Source: Gammaproteobacteria bacterium | Lineage (GTDB): Bacteria > Pseudomonadota > Gammaproteobacteria > Pseudomonadales > Pseudohongiellaceae | Length of the DNA stretch: 64,000 nt | Reading direction: 5' to 3' | Assembly: GCA_019654215.1 (NCBI GenBank) | Contig: BPDI01000003.1 | Coordinates: 49,537 to 113,536, forward strand | Shown: positions 18,573 through 28,503 of the stretch, one piece after another | Layout: the number at the start of each line of letters is the position of its first letter | Numbering within the stretch: position 1 is the first letter of the stretch | Translations under genes and position numbers: made by a program | The notes under the pieces: generated by a model | The model's input: the letters and a program-made list of their open reading frames with translations, nothing else | Told to the model about the DNA's origin: nothing | Databases searched by the model: none

Positions 18573-18705
18573 GTGTTTGGGACATAGCGGCTGCGAAACA
18601 GAATTACTTCGTTAAAGAGCTTAGAGAAGCTGCTAACGACACACTTCGCTATTCCTTGAGTTCTTTGCCCCACACTTCAACTTTTCGCTCACGACCACTT
18701 CAAAC

Positions 18706-19200
18706 TCATAGAATCTCAAAGATGTCATAGGCAACCTTGCCTTCGACTTGCTTAGACTTTCCAACGAATACTCGATGATTTAACCAATCATATTCTTCCG
18801 ATGAAGTCGTAAAACTTGGTGTGACCCGCCAGTATAAACCGCTATCACTCGGCACAACCATGCCTTTATAAGTCATATAGATGATAGCGCCGTCATCGGT
18901 TTCTAAGGTAATGCGAACGTCTAGGCTAGAATGGCCAGAGACTTGTGTGATCCAATCCGCACCGCCATTGTGCACTGCTCCACTTATGCGCGGGCCAGAA
19001 AACGTACCGCCAGTAACCGGTGCGATTCGCGTATGGCCTGCGTCATGCTGTGGAGCAACATCTAGTAATAATTCAAAAGCAAATTGAGATTCCAAATTGC
19101 TTGCAGGGGATTGGGCCGTAGCGATGTGAGTAGCTCCTGTAAGTGAAATTATAGAAAGAAGTGAAATAATCACGCGCATTTTTTTAGTCAGATTATTCAT
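18706..19200 (-). CDS. Secreted DUF3237 family protein
   Basis: A 164-residue exported protein. After a signal peptide ending near ATAQ it matches the DUF3237 pattern, a small beta-barrel fold: GTFSGPRISG, GGADWITQ, LDVRITLETDDGAIIYM and the closing WLNHRVFVGK. Most DUF3237 proteins are cytoplasmic, so the signal peptide is worth noting. It lies downstream of the RND exporter gene on the same strand, 44 bases after its stop is passed, and may be cotranscribed with it. Its role is unknown. Confidence 0.83.
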   Translation of the reverse strand: MNNLTKKMRVIISLLSIISLTGATHIATAQSPASNLESQFAFELLLDVAPQHDAGHTRIAPVTGGTFSGPRISGAVHNGGADWITQVSGHSSLDVRITLETDDGAIIYMTYKGMVVPSDSGLYWRVTPSFTTSSEEYDWLNHRVFVGKSKQVEGKVAYDIFEIL

Positions 19201-19244
19201 TATTGTTCTCCTAAAGTCGGGCTGACAATAATAGTTAAATCTGT

Positions 19245-21566
19245 TTAGGATGTCACAGCATCTGCGGTCTTAAATTGATTATCGAATCGCTTCAGAATAG
19301 TAGGGAGATAAATTAGATCTAACACCAGCGCCAGAACGACTATCGGTACTAATAGTTTCGCAGATTGCTGGAAATACAAGGTATTAGCAAAGATCATAAC
19401 TGTCGTGCCAAAGGCCAATACCATGGTGGTAATAGTTAAGGCAGGTCCGGCGGTCTTTATGGAATGAGTCACAGCGTCGCTTTTATCCGCCCCAGCCCGT
19501 CTTCCTTCAAGGTAGTGACTCAATATATGCACTGTGTCATCTACAACCATGCCGATACTAATGCTGAACAGCATCATCACGAATGGATCCAACTGTCCAA
19601 CTAACAAAGCCCATAAACCAAAAACAATTGTTGCCGGGAGCAAATTGGGTAATATGCTTAATACACCAAAATACAAACTGCGAAAACCTATTACGAGACA
19701 TAAAGTAATTAGTAATAAGCTAACCGAGTAACTTTGCAACAATTCTATGGTGACTAGTTCATCCATTCTCGCAAACAATAAAAAACCGCTACCGTGAATT
19801 AAGTTTGCAGTTGCAAATGATTCACCGAAGCGCTCTGTAATCCGCTCATCCAAATCGATGATTTTCTGGTTTGACATCGGAGCTGCATTCACAGTCAAAG
19901 TTAAATAGGAACTGTCGTCATTTAGAAAGTTTGATAGTGGTAAGTAATTCGCTTCCACCATGCGATAGGCATTCAGATAATTTGTATTAGTTTCTTTCTC
20001 TTTTGGAAGCAAAAAGTAATTTTCATCGTTGTCATTAACGATTTGGTTAATGGTCTTTAAGACTTCTGTGATACTGATGATTGATTCAACATCATCTTGA
20101 GAAGCAAGCCAGGTCGAAAATTCATCCACCTGCGCGAGAAACTCTGGATCTATCGCTCCTTCCTCAGTATTACTATTTATTCCGTACGTAACTGCTGGGC
20201 CTCGATTCATATGCTCGCTAACTAGATCATAGTAGAGCAGAGTGTCTGAATCTGATGCGATGAAATCCAAGCGATCAAAATCGGTTTCGTTGAGTGGAAG
20301 TAACAGAATCGTGATTATCGCCAGCGCGCTACAACCGTAAAAAATCTTTTTGTCTTGTCGATTGGTAAAACTGATTATCTGTTGTAGCTCTTTCTGTAAA
20401 AAAGACACACTAACTTCACTCTTATCGCGAGTTATTTTCGAAAACCAAATTAGTAACGTTGGCATCATTAAGAGGGTTAACACATAGGAGAATACGATTC
20501 CTATCGCGACAATGCGGCCGAAATCCTGTACGGCAGGAGAAGAACACATGTTTAGTGAAGAGAATCCAATTGCAGTGGTTAACGCAGCTAACGTAACTGG
20601 TTGAAAATTGTAAGCCATGCTATGTCGCATGGAATCAATTTTGTTTTGTCCTTTATGCAATGCTTGTTTGTAAATTGAAATAATATGCACGCTTGTGGCG
20701 ACAGATATAACTACAACTACAAGCGGTGCCATGATGGAAATACTGTTAAAGGCAAAGTTTAGAAATCCGAGGGCACCGACAGTGTTTAAAATTACGAATC
20801 CGACGTGAGTAAGAATGCAAGCCCCTAAAGTTATTGACTTGAAGCAGTAACAAATAACCAGCACAGATAGCAAAATCACAATGGGCAGCAAGCTAGTTAA
20901 GTCATTGATCATTGCCTTTTGACTTGATTGTTCAAGTAACAGATCTGCGTTCGCGAATAGATCCACATCAGGGTGATTCGCCCGGAGTTGATCTTGCACA
21001 ACCAATACGGCATCCGCTATTTCGAGCCGTTGTTCACTACTTGCGTCACGGGCATTCAATGTAATAACGGCAAAGGTCAGCGCACCATTTTTTGATAACA
21101 GGTTGCTGGTGAGTAATTGATCGCTCGTTGCGGTTTCTCCGACTTCTCGGAGTTCTGCGTCCGTGTATTCATCTAATTCTTTACTGAATAATCGACGCTG
21201 CGTTTCCGGTGCCGTATATTCCAGCACCGTTGTTATGCCTCGAATGCGTGGAATCTCGACAAAGATCTCTTCCAGCTCCTGAATAGCGGCAAGAATCTCT
21301 CGTGCGAAAACTGTTTCACCATCCTCAGCGATAAACGCAAACCGAATTTCCGAACTGGTTGGAAACTCCTGATCCAGTAGATCTAATTCGTCTAAATAAG
21401 GATCAGATTCGGACAATAAAGCACTTAGAGAGGTATCAAAGCTGGTGCGCAAAATACCAGTGCTTAAAAATACTGTTAGAAGTGTGGCTAGTATTAGTAG
21501 TGCATAACGATTTGCGACGGTAAATTCTGCTATCCGCTGGGAAATGACTGGATTTTTAGCTTCCAT
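19245..21566 (-). CDS. RND-superfamily exporter (MMPL/SSD type)
   Basis: A 773-residue inner-membrane transporter of the single-chain MMPL/HpnN-like branch of RND. It has one N-terminal helix, a periplasmic domain of about 190 residues, a bundle of about five helices with sterol-sensing-domain features, a second periplasmic domain and a last helix bundle. Charged residues within the helices (GMVVDDTVHILSHY) mark the proton relay. No membrane-fusion partner is adjacent, as is common in this branch, which often exports lipids. It starts 21 bases after the FinR-like stop on the same strand. The cargo is unknown. Confidence 0.87.
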   Translation of the reverse strand: MEAKNPVISQRIAEFTVANRYALLILATLLTVFLSTGILRTSFDTSLSALLSESDPYLDELDLLDQEFPTSSEIRFAFIAEDGETVFAREILAAIQELEEIFVEIPRIRGITTVLEYTAPETQRRLFSKELDEYTDAELREVGETATSDQLLTSNLLSKNGALTFAVITLNARDASSEQRLEIADAVLVVQDQLRANHPDVDLFANADLLLEQSSQKAMINDLTSLLPIVILLSVLVICYCFKSITLGACILTHVGFVILNTVGALGFLNFAFNSISIMAPLVVVVISVATSVHIISIYKQALHKGQNKIDSMRHSMAYNFQPVTLAALTTAIGFSSLNMCSSPAVQDFGRIVAIGIVFSYVLTLLMMPTLLIWFSKITRDKSEVSVSFLQKELQQIISFTNRQDKKIFYGCSALAIITILLLPLNETDFDRLDFIASDSDTLLYYDLVSEHMNRGPAVTYGINSNTEEGAIDPEFLAQVDEFSTWLASQDDVESIISITEVLKTINQIVNDNDENYFLLPKEKETNTNYLNAYRMVEANYLPLSNFLNDDSSYLTLTVNAAPMSNQKIIDLDERITERFGESFATANLIHGSGFLLFARMDELVTIELLQSYSVSLLLITLCLVIGFRSLYFGVLSILPNLLPATIVFGLWALLVGQLDPFVMMLFSISIGMVVDDTVHILSHYLEGRRAGADKSDAVTHSIKTAGPALTITTMVLAFGTTVMIFANTLYFQQSAKLLVPIVVLALVLDLIYLPTILKRFDNQFKTADAVTS

Positions 21567-21587
21567 AATATGCGTTCTAATTTCTGC

Positions 21588-22466
21588 TTAATACTTTTTA
21601 CAATGGTCAATCCAGCTCTGCACACCCCGACTTAAAAATTTTTGTTTATGCAGAATGAAATAAAATTTTCTGGTCCAGTCTCGCTGTGGCGCAAGTAACG
21701 GAACTAGCGTTCCCCTTTTAAAAGCATCTTGTAAAGTTAATTCGGATAGGCAGCCAATACCAAGTCCTGCTTCGACTGCCCGTTTAATTCCTTCTGTGTG
21801 TTGTAACTCTAACCTTAGAATTATCTCTGACAACATGCCACTCATGGCTCGATCAAATGCCTGACGTGTTCCCGAGCCTTTTTCCCTAATGATCCAATCT
21901 GCTTGTTTTAAGTCTACGTCCGATAATTCCTTCTTTTTGGCTAGGGGATGTTGGGGAGAGCAAAACACTGAGAGTGTGTCATCACGCCAGTACTGAACAT
22001 CGAGATCAGGTTCCTGTAACTCTCCTTCAATAAGACCTATATCTAACTCAAAATTTCGCACCTTACTGGCAATGGCTTGAGTGTTTTCGACATCAAGCTC
22101 CACTTGGGCAGAAGGGTGATCTTGAATAAAGGCCGCCATGATACCGATTGCCACATAATTGCCAATAGTCAAAGTGGCGCCAACTTTCAGTTCTCCAACG
22201 TCAGAATGGCGGATTAATGAGCTCTCGATTTGTTCCGCCTGAGACAATAATGCCGCAGCCTGTGGTCTTAACAGGGCACCTTGTTCATTCAGTTGAAGCC
22301 GTTTGCCGACTCGATCGAACAGAACAACATCAAAGCGTTGCTCCAGTTCTTTCAAGGCCGTGCTAGCCGCAGACTGCGACATGGCCAGTTCTTCAGCGGC
22401 CATGCTGACATTTTCATGACTGGCCACAGCCAAGAACACCTTGAGCTGTTTCAGGGTAAAGTGCAT
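21588..22466 (-). CDS. finR: LysR-type regulator, FinR-like
   Basis: A 292-residue LysR family protein: winged helix-turn-helix at residues 3-60 (TLKQLKVFLAV, then SQSAASTALKELE) and a periplasmic-binding-like effector domain. In Pseudomonas, FinR is encoded divergently from fpr and is needed for its induction under oxidative stress. The same arrangement and a close N-terminal match are seen here. The symbol rests on this synteny and similarity. A perfect dyad lies 12 bases upstream of its start. The RND exporter gene follows after 21 bases. Confidence 0.82.
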   Translation of the reverse strand: MHFTLKQLKVFLAVASHENVSMAAEELAMSQSAASTALKELEQRFDVVLFDRVGKRLQLNEQGALLRPQAAALLSQAEQIESSLIRHSDVGELKVGATLTIGNYVAIGIMAAFIQDHPSAQVELDVENTQAIASKVRNFELDIGLIEGELQEPDLDVQYWRDDTLSVFCSPQHPLAKKKELSDVDLKQADWIIREKGSGTRQAFDRAMSGMLSEIILRLELQHTEGIKRAVEAGLGIGCLSELTLQDAFKRGTLVPLLAPQRDWTRKFYFILHKQKFLSRGVQSWIDHCKKY

Positions 22467-22477
22467 GGGGGATAGTA

Positions 22478-22494
22478 TATCTAAAAAATAGATA
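22478..22494. promoter_or_regulatory. Dyad operator between finR and fpr
   Basis: TATCTA-AAAAA-TAGATA is a perfect 6-base inverted repeat with a five-base spacer and contains the LysR-type T-N11-A pattern. A second AT-only dyad (ATTAAAT-TT-ATTTAAT) follows at 22501-22516. Both lie between the divergent starts at 22466 and 22573. FinR binding is inferred. Confidence 0.5.
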
Positions 22495-22572
22495 CATAAT
22501 ATTAAATTTATTTAATTTACAGATATAGGAGATGCAATTAGAATTCCCAGCCCAGCTCGGAGGAAGTTAATT

Positions 22573-23348
22573 GTGGCAAGTCTATCCACTCAGTCTGTAA
22601 CTGATGTCCATCACTGGAACGAATCCTTGTTCAGCTTCAAGACAACCAGGGATCAATCCCTACGCTTTGAAAATGGACACTTCGTTATGCTAGGAATGGA
22701 GGTAGAAGGGCGGCCGCTAATGCGGGCCTACAGTATTGCCAGTCCCAATTACGAAGATAAACTGGAATTTCTAAGTATCAAAGTACCCGAGGGGAGTCTT
22801 ACCTCGAAACTTCAAGATATAAAAGTTGGTGATGAATTACTGGTAAGCAGTAAGCCAACCGGAACCCTAGTAGTGGATCATCTTTTAAAAGGGGCCGTAA
22901 CTTATATCTTATAAGCACCGGAACTGGCCTTGCACCTTTTATTAGCATTATTCAAGACCCAACCGTTTATGAAAGATTCGACAATGTAATTCTCACCCAT
23001 GGAGTCCGCTACGTCAGTGAATTGGCTTATCAAGATTTCATTCTGAAAGATCTTCCTGACAATGAATTCCTTGGTGACAAAGTTAAAAAAAAAGCTAATT
23101 TATTATCCGACCGTGACCAGAGAAGACTTCCACACTCAAAGGGCGGTTAACGGATTTAATGAATACAGAAAAACTGTTCATGGATATTTACCAGTCAATA
23201 CCGAATCCAGAACCCCGACCGCTTTATGATTTGCGGCAGTCCCAGTATGCTAAAAGAAACATGTTGTATTCTCGATCGGGTGGGGTTTGAAGAATCCAGA
23301 CAAGGTATAAAAGCACACTATGTCATTGAACGCGCCTTCGTCGAATAG
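22573..23348 (+). CDS. fpr: Ferredoxin/flavodoxin-NADP reductase, frameshifted
   Basis: FAD enzyme moving electrons between NADPH and ferredoxin or flavodoxin, part of the oxidative-stress response. The N-terminal FAD domain (22573-22905) has GHFVMLGM and RAYSIASPNY. The NADP domain continues in other frames as ISTGTGLAPFISI and THGVR, and closes with DRFMICGSPSML and the C-terminal AHYVIERAFVE before TAG at 23346. Shifts lie near 22905, 23085 (an A9 run) and 23135-23230. Joined length is about 258 residues, as in pseudomonads. The GTG start has GGAGG ten bases upstream. The conserved tail argues against decay. Confidence 0.86.
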
Positions 23349-23449
23349 TGTTCTCACTGAGATTTCCTTTCTTTATAAGTTGATCTTAAAACTGTCTTCG
23401 CGGAATATAGGACCGAAGCGCAGAAGTCGCCAACCTTGAGATTTAGCTA

Positions 23450-24297
23450 GTGATTAGATTAAAAAGAAGAAAGGTTCTCCAATTGAGTAGTACGCTACTT
23501 GCCGGGTCTCTATCTTCGCCTGTATTTGCCGCGGTTTCTCTAAAGTATGGTGGACTTCCTATGGGAATCCATGGTGCCTCTTTTCGTGAGTTCGATATTG
23601 AAGAGACACTACGCATCATTGTTGAGGAGCTCGGTCTCAACGAAATTGAACTTACATCTTCTCAAATTAGATTGCATGGTGATCCAGAACATGAGCTCGC
23701 CACTCTCGGTGAAGTTCGAAGTTACATGCCCAACTACAAACTGCCGGTGTTAAAGCAACTGCTTACGGATTTGTTCCAATGTCAATTGACCTTGAAAAAA
23801 ACACAAGACTGTTTCAAATGGCTCAAGAATTGGAACTAAAAAATCTCACAGTTATTCCCGAATATGATGCACTGGATCATCTAGAAGAATTAGCAGAACT
23901 CTATGACATTCGTCTTGCGATCCATAAAATGCGCCAGGGCGTTTGTATGACTCAATGGAGCAAGTTTACGAGGGGTCGAGGACAGGGGCAATAATGTCGG
24001 AGCTTGTATTGATATTGGTAATGTTTTGCGTAGTTACGAAGATCCCGCTGCAGCGATTCGTTATCTTGGCCAAAAAGTATTTGGCATTCATTTAAAGGAT
24101 GTATCAAGCCGCAGTAATGACAGTGAGGTTATTGGATTGGGAGAAGGCATATTAGATACGGAAGAGCTGTTCGCTGCATTGCGAGAGACGCAAATGCCGG
24201 AAGATATAGCATGTTCACTGGAATACTTGGGTCAGCCTAGTGAGCCTGTTCCCAGTTTCTGCGTTCACTTGCACTGGCAGAAGACCTACTAAATTAA
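23450..24297 (+). CDS. Exported sugar phosphate isomerase/epimerase-like TIM barrel, frameshifted
   Basis: A xylose-isomerase-like TIM barrel of about 280 residues. The N-terminus is basic then hydrophobic (RLKRRKVLQLSSTLLAG, cleaved near VFAA), so the protein is probably exported, perhaps by Tat. Barrel segments recognised are GINEIELTSS-like near 23640, CIDIGNVLR (metal-binding Asp), VFGIHLKDV (metal-binding His) and LEYLGQPSEPVP. Shifts near 23750, 23930-23985 and 24255 separate them. The last frame ends LALAEDLLN at TAA 24295-24297. It converges with the DapA-like gene. The reaction is not known, and membership of the aromatic pathway is not supported. Confidence 0.72.
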
Positions 24298-25165
24298 TTT
24301 CGCTCGGAAGAACCTCTTCTAGTCTTTTTTCTAATTCGGGGGTCGCTGGGACATTGGCAAGCGATGCTCGTTATTCGGTACAGCCCATCCGTTTCATCAT
24401 GTATTTTATTGGGATGGGGTTAGTATCATAGAACACTGACTGATTTAGTTCGAATAATTGGTGATGAACTTTTTGCCTTTTTCCAGATCGTTATCCCAAA
24501 CTGCTTTGGGACATATCTGCAAGAATTTTAGGACGCAAGTTTCCTACTGCATTCATAAGACCAACTGCGCCGATTGCCAGTTCCGGAAAACTGAGTTCTT
24601 CCAATCCAACAAAGACCTTAAAATTCGGAAACTCTGCCAGGCACTCGGATACAAAACCGAGATCGTTTACCGCATGTTTCATGCCGACAAAGTTTGGCGA
24701 TCTATCTTTTAGCTCTTTGATAGTGTCGATGGTAATAGATACAGCGGCGCGTCCTGGAATGTGATAAATCATCCAGGGGATATCTACATCCCTAGTTACC
24801 TCTAGGTAATAGTTGATAATTCCTCTTTGTGGAGGGCGAATATAATAGGGAGTGACGATTAATAGCGCGTCGGCCCCAGCGCTAACAGCATGATCAGTAA
24901 GTGCTTTGGTTTCTAAAAAGATTGCGAGCCAGTTGCCGCCACAATCGGTACTGATTTATTAGCGGTTGCAAAGGCCACATCAACCAGTTTGTTTCTTTCT
25001 TCTGTAGTAAGCGTCGAAGGTTCCGCGGAAGTGCCATTCACCAATATCCATGTGAGCCTTCAGCCACATGAAAATTATTAGTTTCCTGTAGGTGTCCAGA
25101 TCGATTTCCCCATTTTTAAATGGAGTAATCACTGGAGGGATAGATCCTTTTATTTCGCTATTCAT
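24289..25165 (-). CDS. DapA/HpaI-like class I aldolase family protein, frameshifted
   Basis: Member of the dihydrodipicolinate synthase/N-acetylneuraminate lyase family: a TIM barrel that cleaves or forms a C-C bond next to pyruvate by a lysine Schiff base. Recognised segments are GSIPPVITPF, a TSTEPSTLTTEER loop in place of the DapA GTTGE, VTPYYIRPP, NFVGMKHAVND with the Schiff-base Lys, and DTNPIPIKYMMKRMG. Shifts occur near 25070, 24930, 24490 and 24370, and the exact stop is uncertain. Its start overlaps the hpaR stop, so it belongs to the catabolic operon. It may perform the final retro-aldol step in place of HpaI (inference). Confidence 0.75.
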
Positions 25166-25592
25166 TTTCTAAACTTTGATTGAGGTAAATGAGTCGTTTT
25201 AGCAACTCGTCCAGTTCTTTTTTGCCTATGGTTTTTTCGATTGATCGATAAATCTTTTCCGATTCAGGAACGACTTGTCGATATTTTTTTCTCCTTTGGC
25301 GGTGAGATTGATTAGTACCTTACGTTGATCTTGTTTATAAGTCGCTCGCTTTATCAAACCATCTTCTTCTAGGTTCTTTAATATACGAGTAAGGCTAGGT
25401 GGAAGAATCATGCTCTGCTGGGAGAGCTCAAAGCCTCGACGTTTTCTTGGGTTGCAAGAACTCGAATTACGCGCCATTGCTGATCGGTTATACCGAAAGA
25501 TCTGAGCATTGGTCGAAACAATGACATTCTGATTCTCTTGCATGTAAAAGCTGCATCGGGAGACTGCGATTAATGTTTCTTAGTTTTGCCAT
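25158..25592 (-). CDS. hpaR: MarR-type repressor of homoprotocatechuate genes (HpaR), frameshifted
   Basis: HpaR represses homoprotocatechuate degradation operons and is released by pathway substrates. Across three frames the protein reads INRSLPMQLLHARE, MSLFRPMLRSFGITDQQWRV, then ELSQQSMILPPSLTRIL (recognition helix) and the wing KQDQRKVLINLTAKG, ending LYLNQSLENE-like at TAG 25158. This matches HpaR from end to end. Shifts lie near 25530 and 25440, with another near 25285. The ATG at 25592 overlaps the end of the FAH gene, and the stop overlaps the DapA-like start, showing a tight operon. The span is 145 codons, normal for the family. Confidence 0.82.
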
Positions 25593-26476
25593 TGCTAATA
25601 ATCGAAACTAGCCTCTTCATCTCTGATGAATTGTTAAGGATGCCTATTCCTGGAACTTCCACTTCCACGACATCTCCCTCTCTCAAATACTTTGGGGGAT
25701 CAAAGCGAGCGCCTGGCCATTGGGTGTTCCGGTAGCAATAATGTCTCCGGGTTTTAATCGGTAAAATGTGATAAATAGGAAATAAGAAAACGAAAAGGAA
25801 ACATCAAGTTGTCAGTAAAATCGTTTTGACGTTCTTCGCCATTTACACGAGTAATAACTTGCAGTTGGCCCATCGGATCTAATTCGTCAGGCGTTACCAT
25901 CCAGGGGCCAAGTGAACCAGATCTTTCAAAGTTTTTTCCCTGAGTCACATTAAACTTTGCATGTCTTAAGTAATCTCTCACCGAACCCTCATTCATGATT
26001 GTCATACCTGCGATGTAATTGTGCGCCTCAGTTTCAGGAATTCGCCTTCCTTCTTTTCCTATGACTAAAACAATTTCGCCTTCGTAATCCAATTGATCTG
26101 ATTCCGGGGGATTCATAATATCTTGTTTATGCCCCACCAGAGACTCCCGGTTACGCATAAACACACTGGGATATTTTGGAAGATCACTGCCGTCTTTATA
26201 TTCTGCATTACGATTTGCATAGTTAACTCCTATGCAAATAATCTTCTCCGGATTTGGGATGGTAGGAACCAGCTCAACGTCATCAAGGGAAAGGTCGGCA
26301 TCACTACTTTGTACAAGCTCTGTCAATTCGTTTAGCCGATCATTTCGAATGACATCTCTTAAGTCTGATAAATCCGAAGAACGTTCACTCAGATTAACAA
26401 TGGCAGGCTGTTCTCCACTTTCATTTATGCCGCCGAAGGAGTCTTGCCCATCATGTTTAAAACTAAGAAATTTCAT
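25570..26476 (-). CDS. Fumarylacetoacetate hydrolase family enzyme (HpaG-like decarboxylase), frameshifted near the end
   Basis: FAH-fold metal enzyme. With HpaR, HpaF and HpaE as neighbours the likely role is decarboxylation of 5-oxopent-3-ene-1,2,5-tricarboxylate, as in HpaG, though other FAH reactions fit the sequence. The first 240 residues are intact: ICIGVNYANRNAEY, the metal-binding DYEGEIVLVIG, and QGKNFERSGSLGPW. Two shifts, near 25765 and 25695, lead to LKPGDIIATGTPNG and then GARFDPPKYLREGDVVEVEV. The last frame stops at TAA 25570, giving about 300 residues. It is the first gene of the minus-strand operon and faces hpaF across a dyad-bearing intergenic region. Confidence 0.83.
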
Positions 26477-26531
26477 AGCGCTTTGCCAGGAGTTTTAACA
26501 CTCTTGGGCCAATAGGAGATATATTGATTTA

Positions 26532-26555
26532 TTTAATATATTAAGTAATATTAAA
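26532..26555. promoter_or_regulatory. Dyad in the divergent catabolic promoter, candidate HpaR operator
   Basis: TTTAATAT (26532-26539) and ATATTAAA (26548-26555) are perfect inverted repeats with an eight-base spacer. The core TTAATATATTAA is itself palindromic. It lies between the divergent starts at 26476 and 26587, where MarR-family repressors usually bind. Binding is inferred. Confidence 0.5.
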
Positions 26556-26586
26556 AACCAATTCCAGCCTTTTAGGTTTATTCTCT

Positions 26587-26959
26587 ATGCCTCATCAAAT
26601 TGTGGAAGTCTCTCCCAATATTGAGAAAATGCTCGATCTGGACGGTCTAGTTCAGGCCTTACACCAATGTGCCGCCAAACAGGAAGCACTTGCCCTTGGT
26701 GGCATTCGGACCCGTGTGTATACAGCATCACACACATATCGCCGATGAATCTGGGGGCTTTGGCTTTATCGCCGCTTACCTGAGAATAGCGCAGGGGCGT
26801 TCAGTGGACGTACGCAAGCAAATGGGTCAGGAACTCATGAACTGTCTTTGTGACTATGTCGACGAACAATTAGGTAATGCTCCACTTGCACTTTCCTATG
26901 AAATACAAGAGATAGAATCAGACATGCGCTGGAATGAAATAAAGTACCTGAGTTTATGA
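26587..26959 (+). CDS. hpaF: 5-carboxymethyl-2-hydroxymuconate delta-isomerase (HpaF), one frameshift
   Basis: Tautomerase-superfamily isomerase of the homoprotocatechuate pathway. The product begins MPHQIVEVSPNIE, so Pro2 is free to act as the catalytic base after Met removal. It continues GGIRTRVYTASHTYR, shifts frame near 26735 within a CACACACA stretch, and resumes as IADESGGFGFIAAYLRIAQGR and PLALSYEIQEIE. The joined protein of about 124 residues matches the usual length. It is the first gene of the plus-strand catabolic operon, 19 bases before hpaE, whose start has GAGGAAG upstream. Confidence 0.85.
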
Positions 26960-26978
26960 ATGAAAGAGGAAGTTCTTC

Positions 26979-28500
26979 ATGAGCCAGGAACAACTCAATG
27001 AAAACTTAGAAAAATTATCTCCACTGCTTGCAGAGTTTTCACAGAAACCTATTCGACATTGCATTAGTGGTCAATGGGTAGCTTCAAGTAACGGTGAAAC
27101 CTTTCGCAATAATTCTCCTATTGACGATTCTGATATTGGAGAAGTTGCAGCAGGTAGTCGGAAGATATTGACGCTGCTTGCAACGGGCAGCGGAAGCCTT
27201 CGATGATTGGGCTGTGATGCCGGGAAAGCAAAGAAGAGAGCTGCTTCATGCTATTGCCGATGCAATCGTTGCCAATGCGGAAGCCATTGCCCTGGTGGAA
27301 AGTTGGGACACTGGTCAACCGTTGCGATTTATGAGTAAAGCCGCAATTCGCGGTGCCGAAAACTACCCTTTCTTCGCCGACTGGTGCTAAATGCTCGCGA
27401 TGGTCTTTCTTTGCCAGCGCAGCAGCACATGAACTATAGCTTGCGCCAGCCAATTGGCCCGGTTGGGATTATCACTCCCTGGAATACCCATTCATGCTAT
27501 CAACCTGGAAGATCGCTCCAGCGTTAGCTGCGGGTTGTACAATAGTGCATAAACCAGCGGAATGGTCACCTTGTACGCGGCCATGTTAGTGAAGATCATG
27601 CATGAGGCAGGGTTACCAGCAGGAGTTGTAAACACAGTACAGGGTGCTGGTGAAACTGCAGGTAAAGCATTAACAGAGCACAAAGCCATTAAAGCCATCG
27701 CATTTGTCGGCGAATCGCGAACCGGCAGTGAGATTATGAAACAGGGGGCTGATAGTTTAAAGCGTGTTCATTTCGAACTTGGCGGTAAGAACCCCGTTAT
27801 CGTTTTCGATGATGCAGATTTGGATCGTGCCTTAGATGCAGTTGTATTTATGATTTACAGCCTTAATGGCGAACGCTGCACATCTTCCAGTCGTTTGCTT
27901 ATTCAAAAATCTATTTCTGCGGAATTTGTTGAAAAAGTTAAGGCGCGAGTAGCGGGATTAAATGTTGGTCATCCATTGAATCCTGCTACGGAAGTAGGCC
28001 CTCTTATCCATGAACAGCACCGCGAAAAAGTTGCTTCTTATTTTGATATTGCAAAAGAAGACGGTGCGACGATTGCCATCGGTGGCAATAAGAGTGATTT
28101 GGACGGAAAAGGATGCTACGTAGAGCCAACACTTTTTACGAATGCAAGTAACTCGATGCGTATAGCACAGGAAGAAATTTTCGGTCCGGTTCTTACCGTG
28201 ATTGAATTCGAGAATGAGGCAGAGGCTGTTGAGATCGCAAATGGTGTGCGCTATGGCCTGGCAGCCTATATATGGACTGGTGATTCCGGACGTAGCATTC
28301 GATTGGGGCGAGATTTAGACGCGGGCATGATCTGGGTTAACTCCGAAAACAATCGACACTTGCCCTCGCCGTTTGGTGGAATGAAAGCTAGCGGTATCGG
28401 ACGTGATGGTGGCGGTTACAGTTTCGATTTTTATATGGAAACGAAAAATGTTTGTATTGCTACCAATGACCACGCAATACCACAACTTGCCAAGAGTTAA
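26979..28500 (+). CDS. hpaE: Aldehyde dehydrogenase, HpaE-like (carboxymethyl-hydroxymuconate semialdehyde dehydrogenase), frameshifted
   Basis: NAD-dependent oxidation of the ring-cleavage semialdehyde. The joined protein of about 505 residues has the cofactor and active-site landmarks [34 protein letters not shown] (catalytic Glu) and [12 protein letters not shown] (nucleophilic Cys). It ends with [15 protein letters not shown] and YMETKNVC. The first 190 residues are broken by shifts near 27165, 27385, 27490 and 27565; the 312 residues after 27562 are intact. The 1522-base span is not a multiple of three. The HpaE assignment rests on neighbours hpaR, hpaF and a ring-cleavage dioxygenase. 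It ends three bases before ligA. Confidence 0.83.
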
Positions 28501-28503
28501 CTA

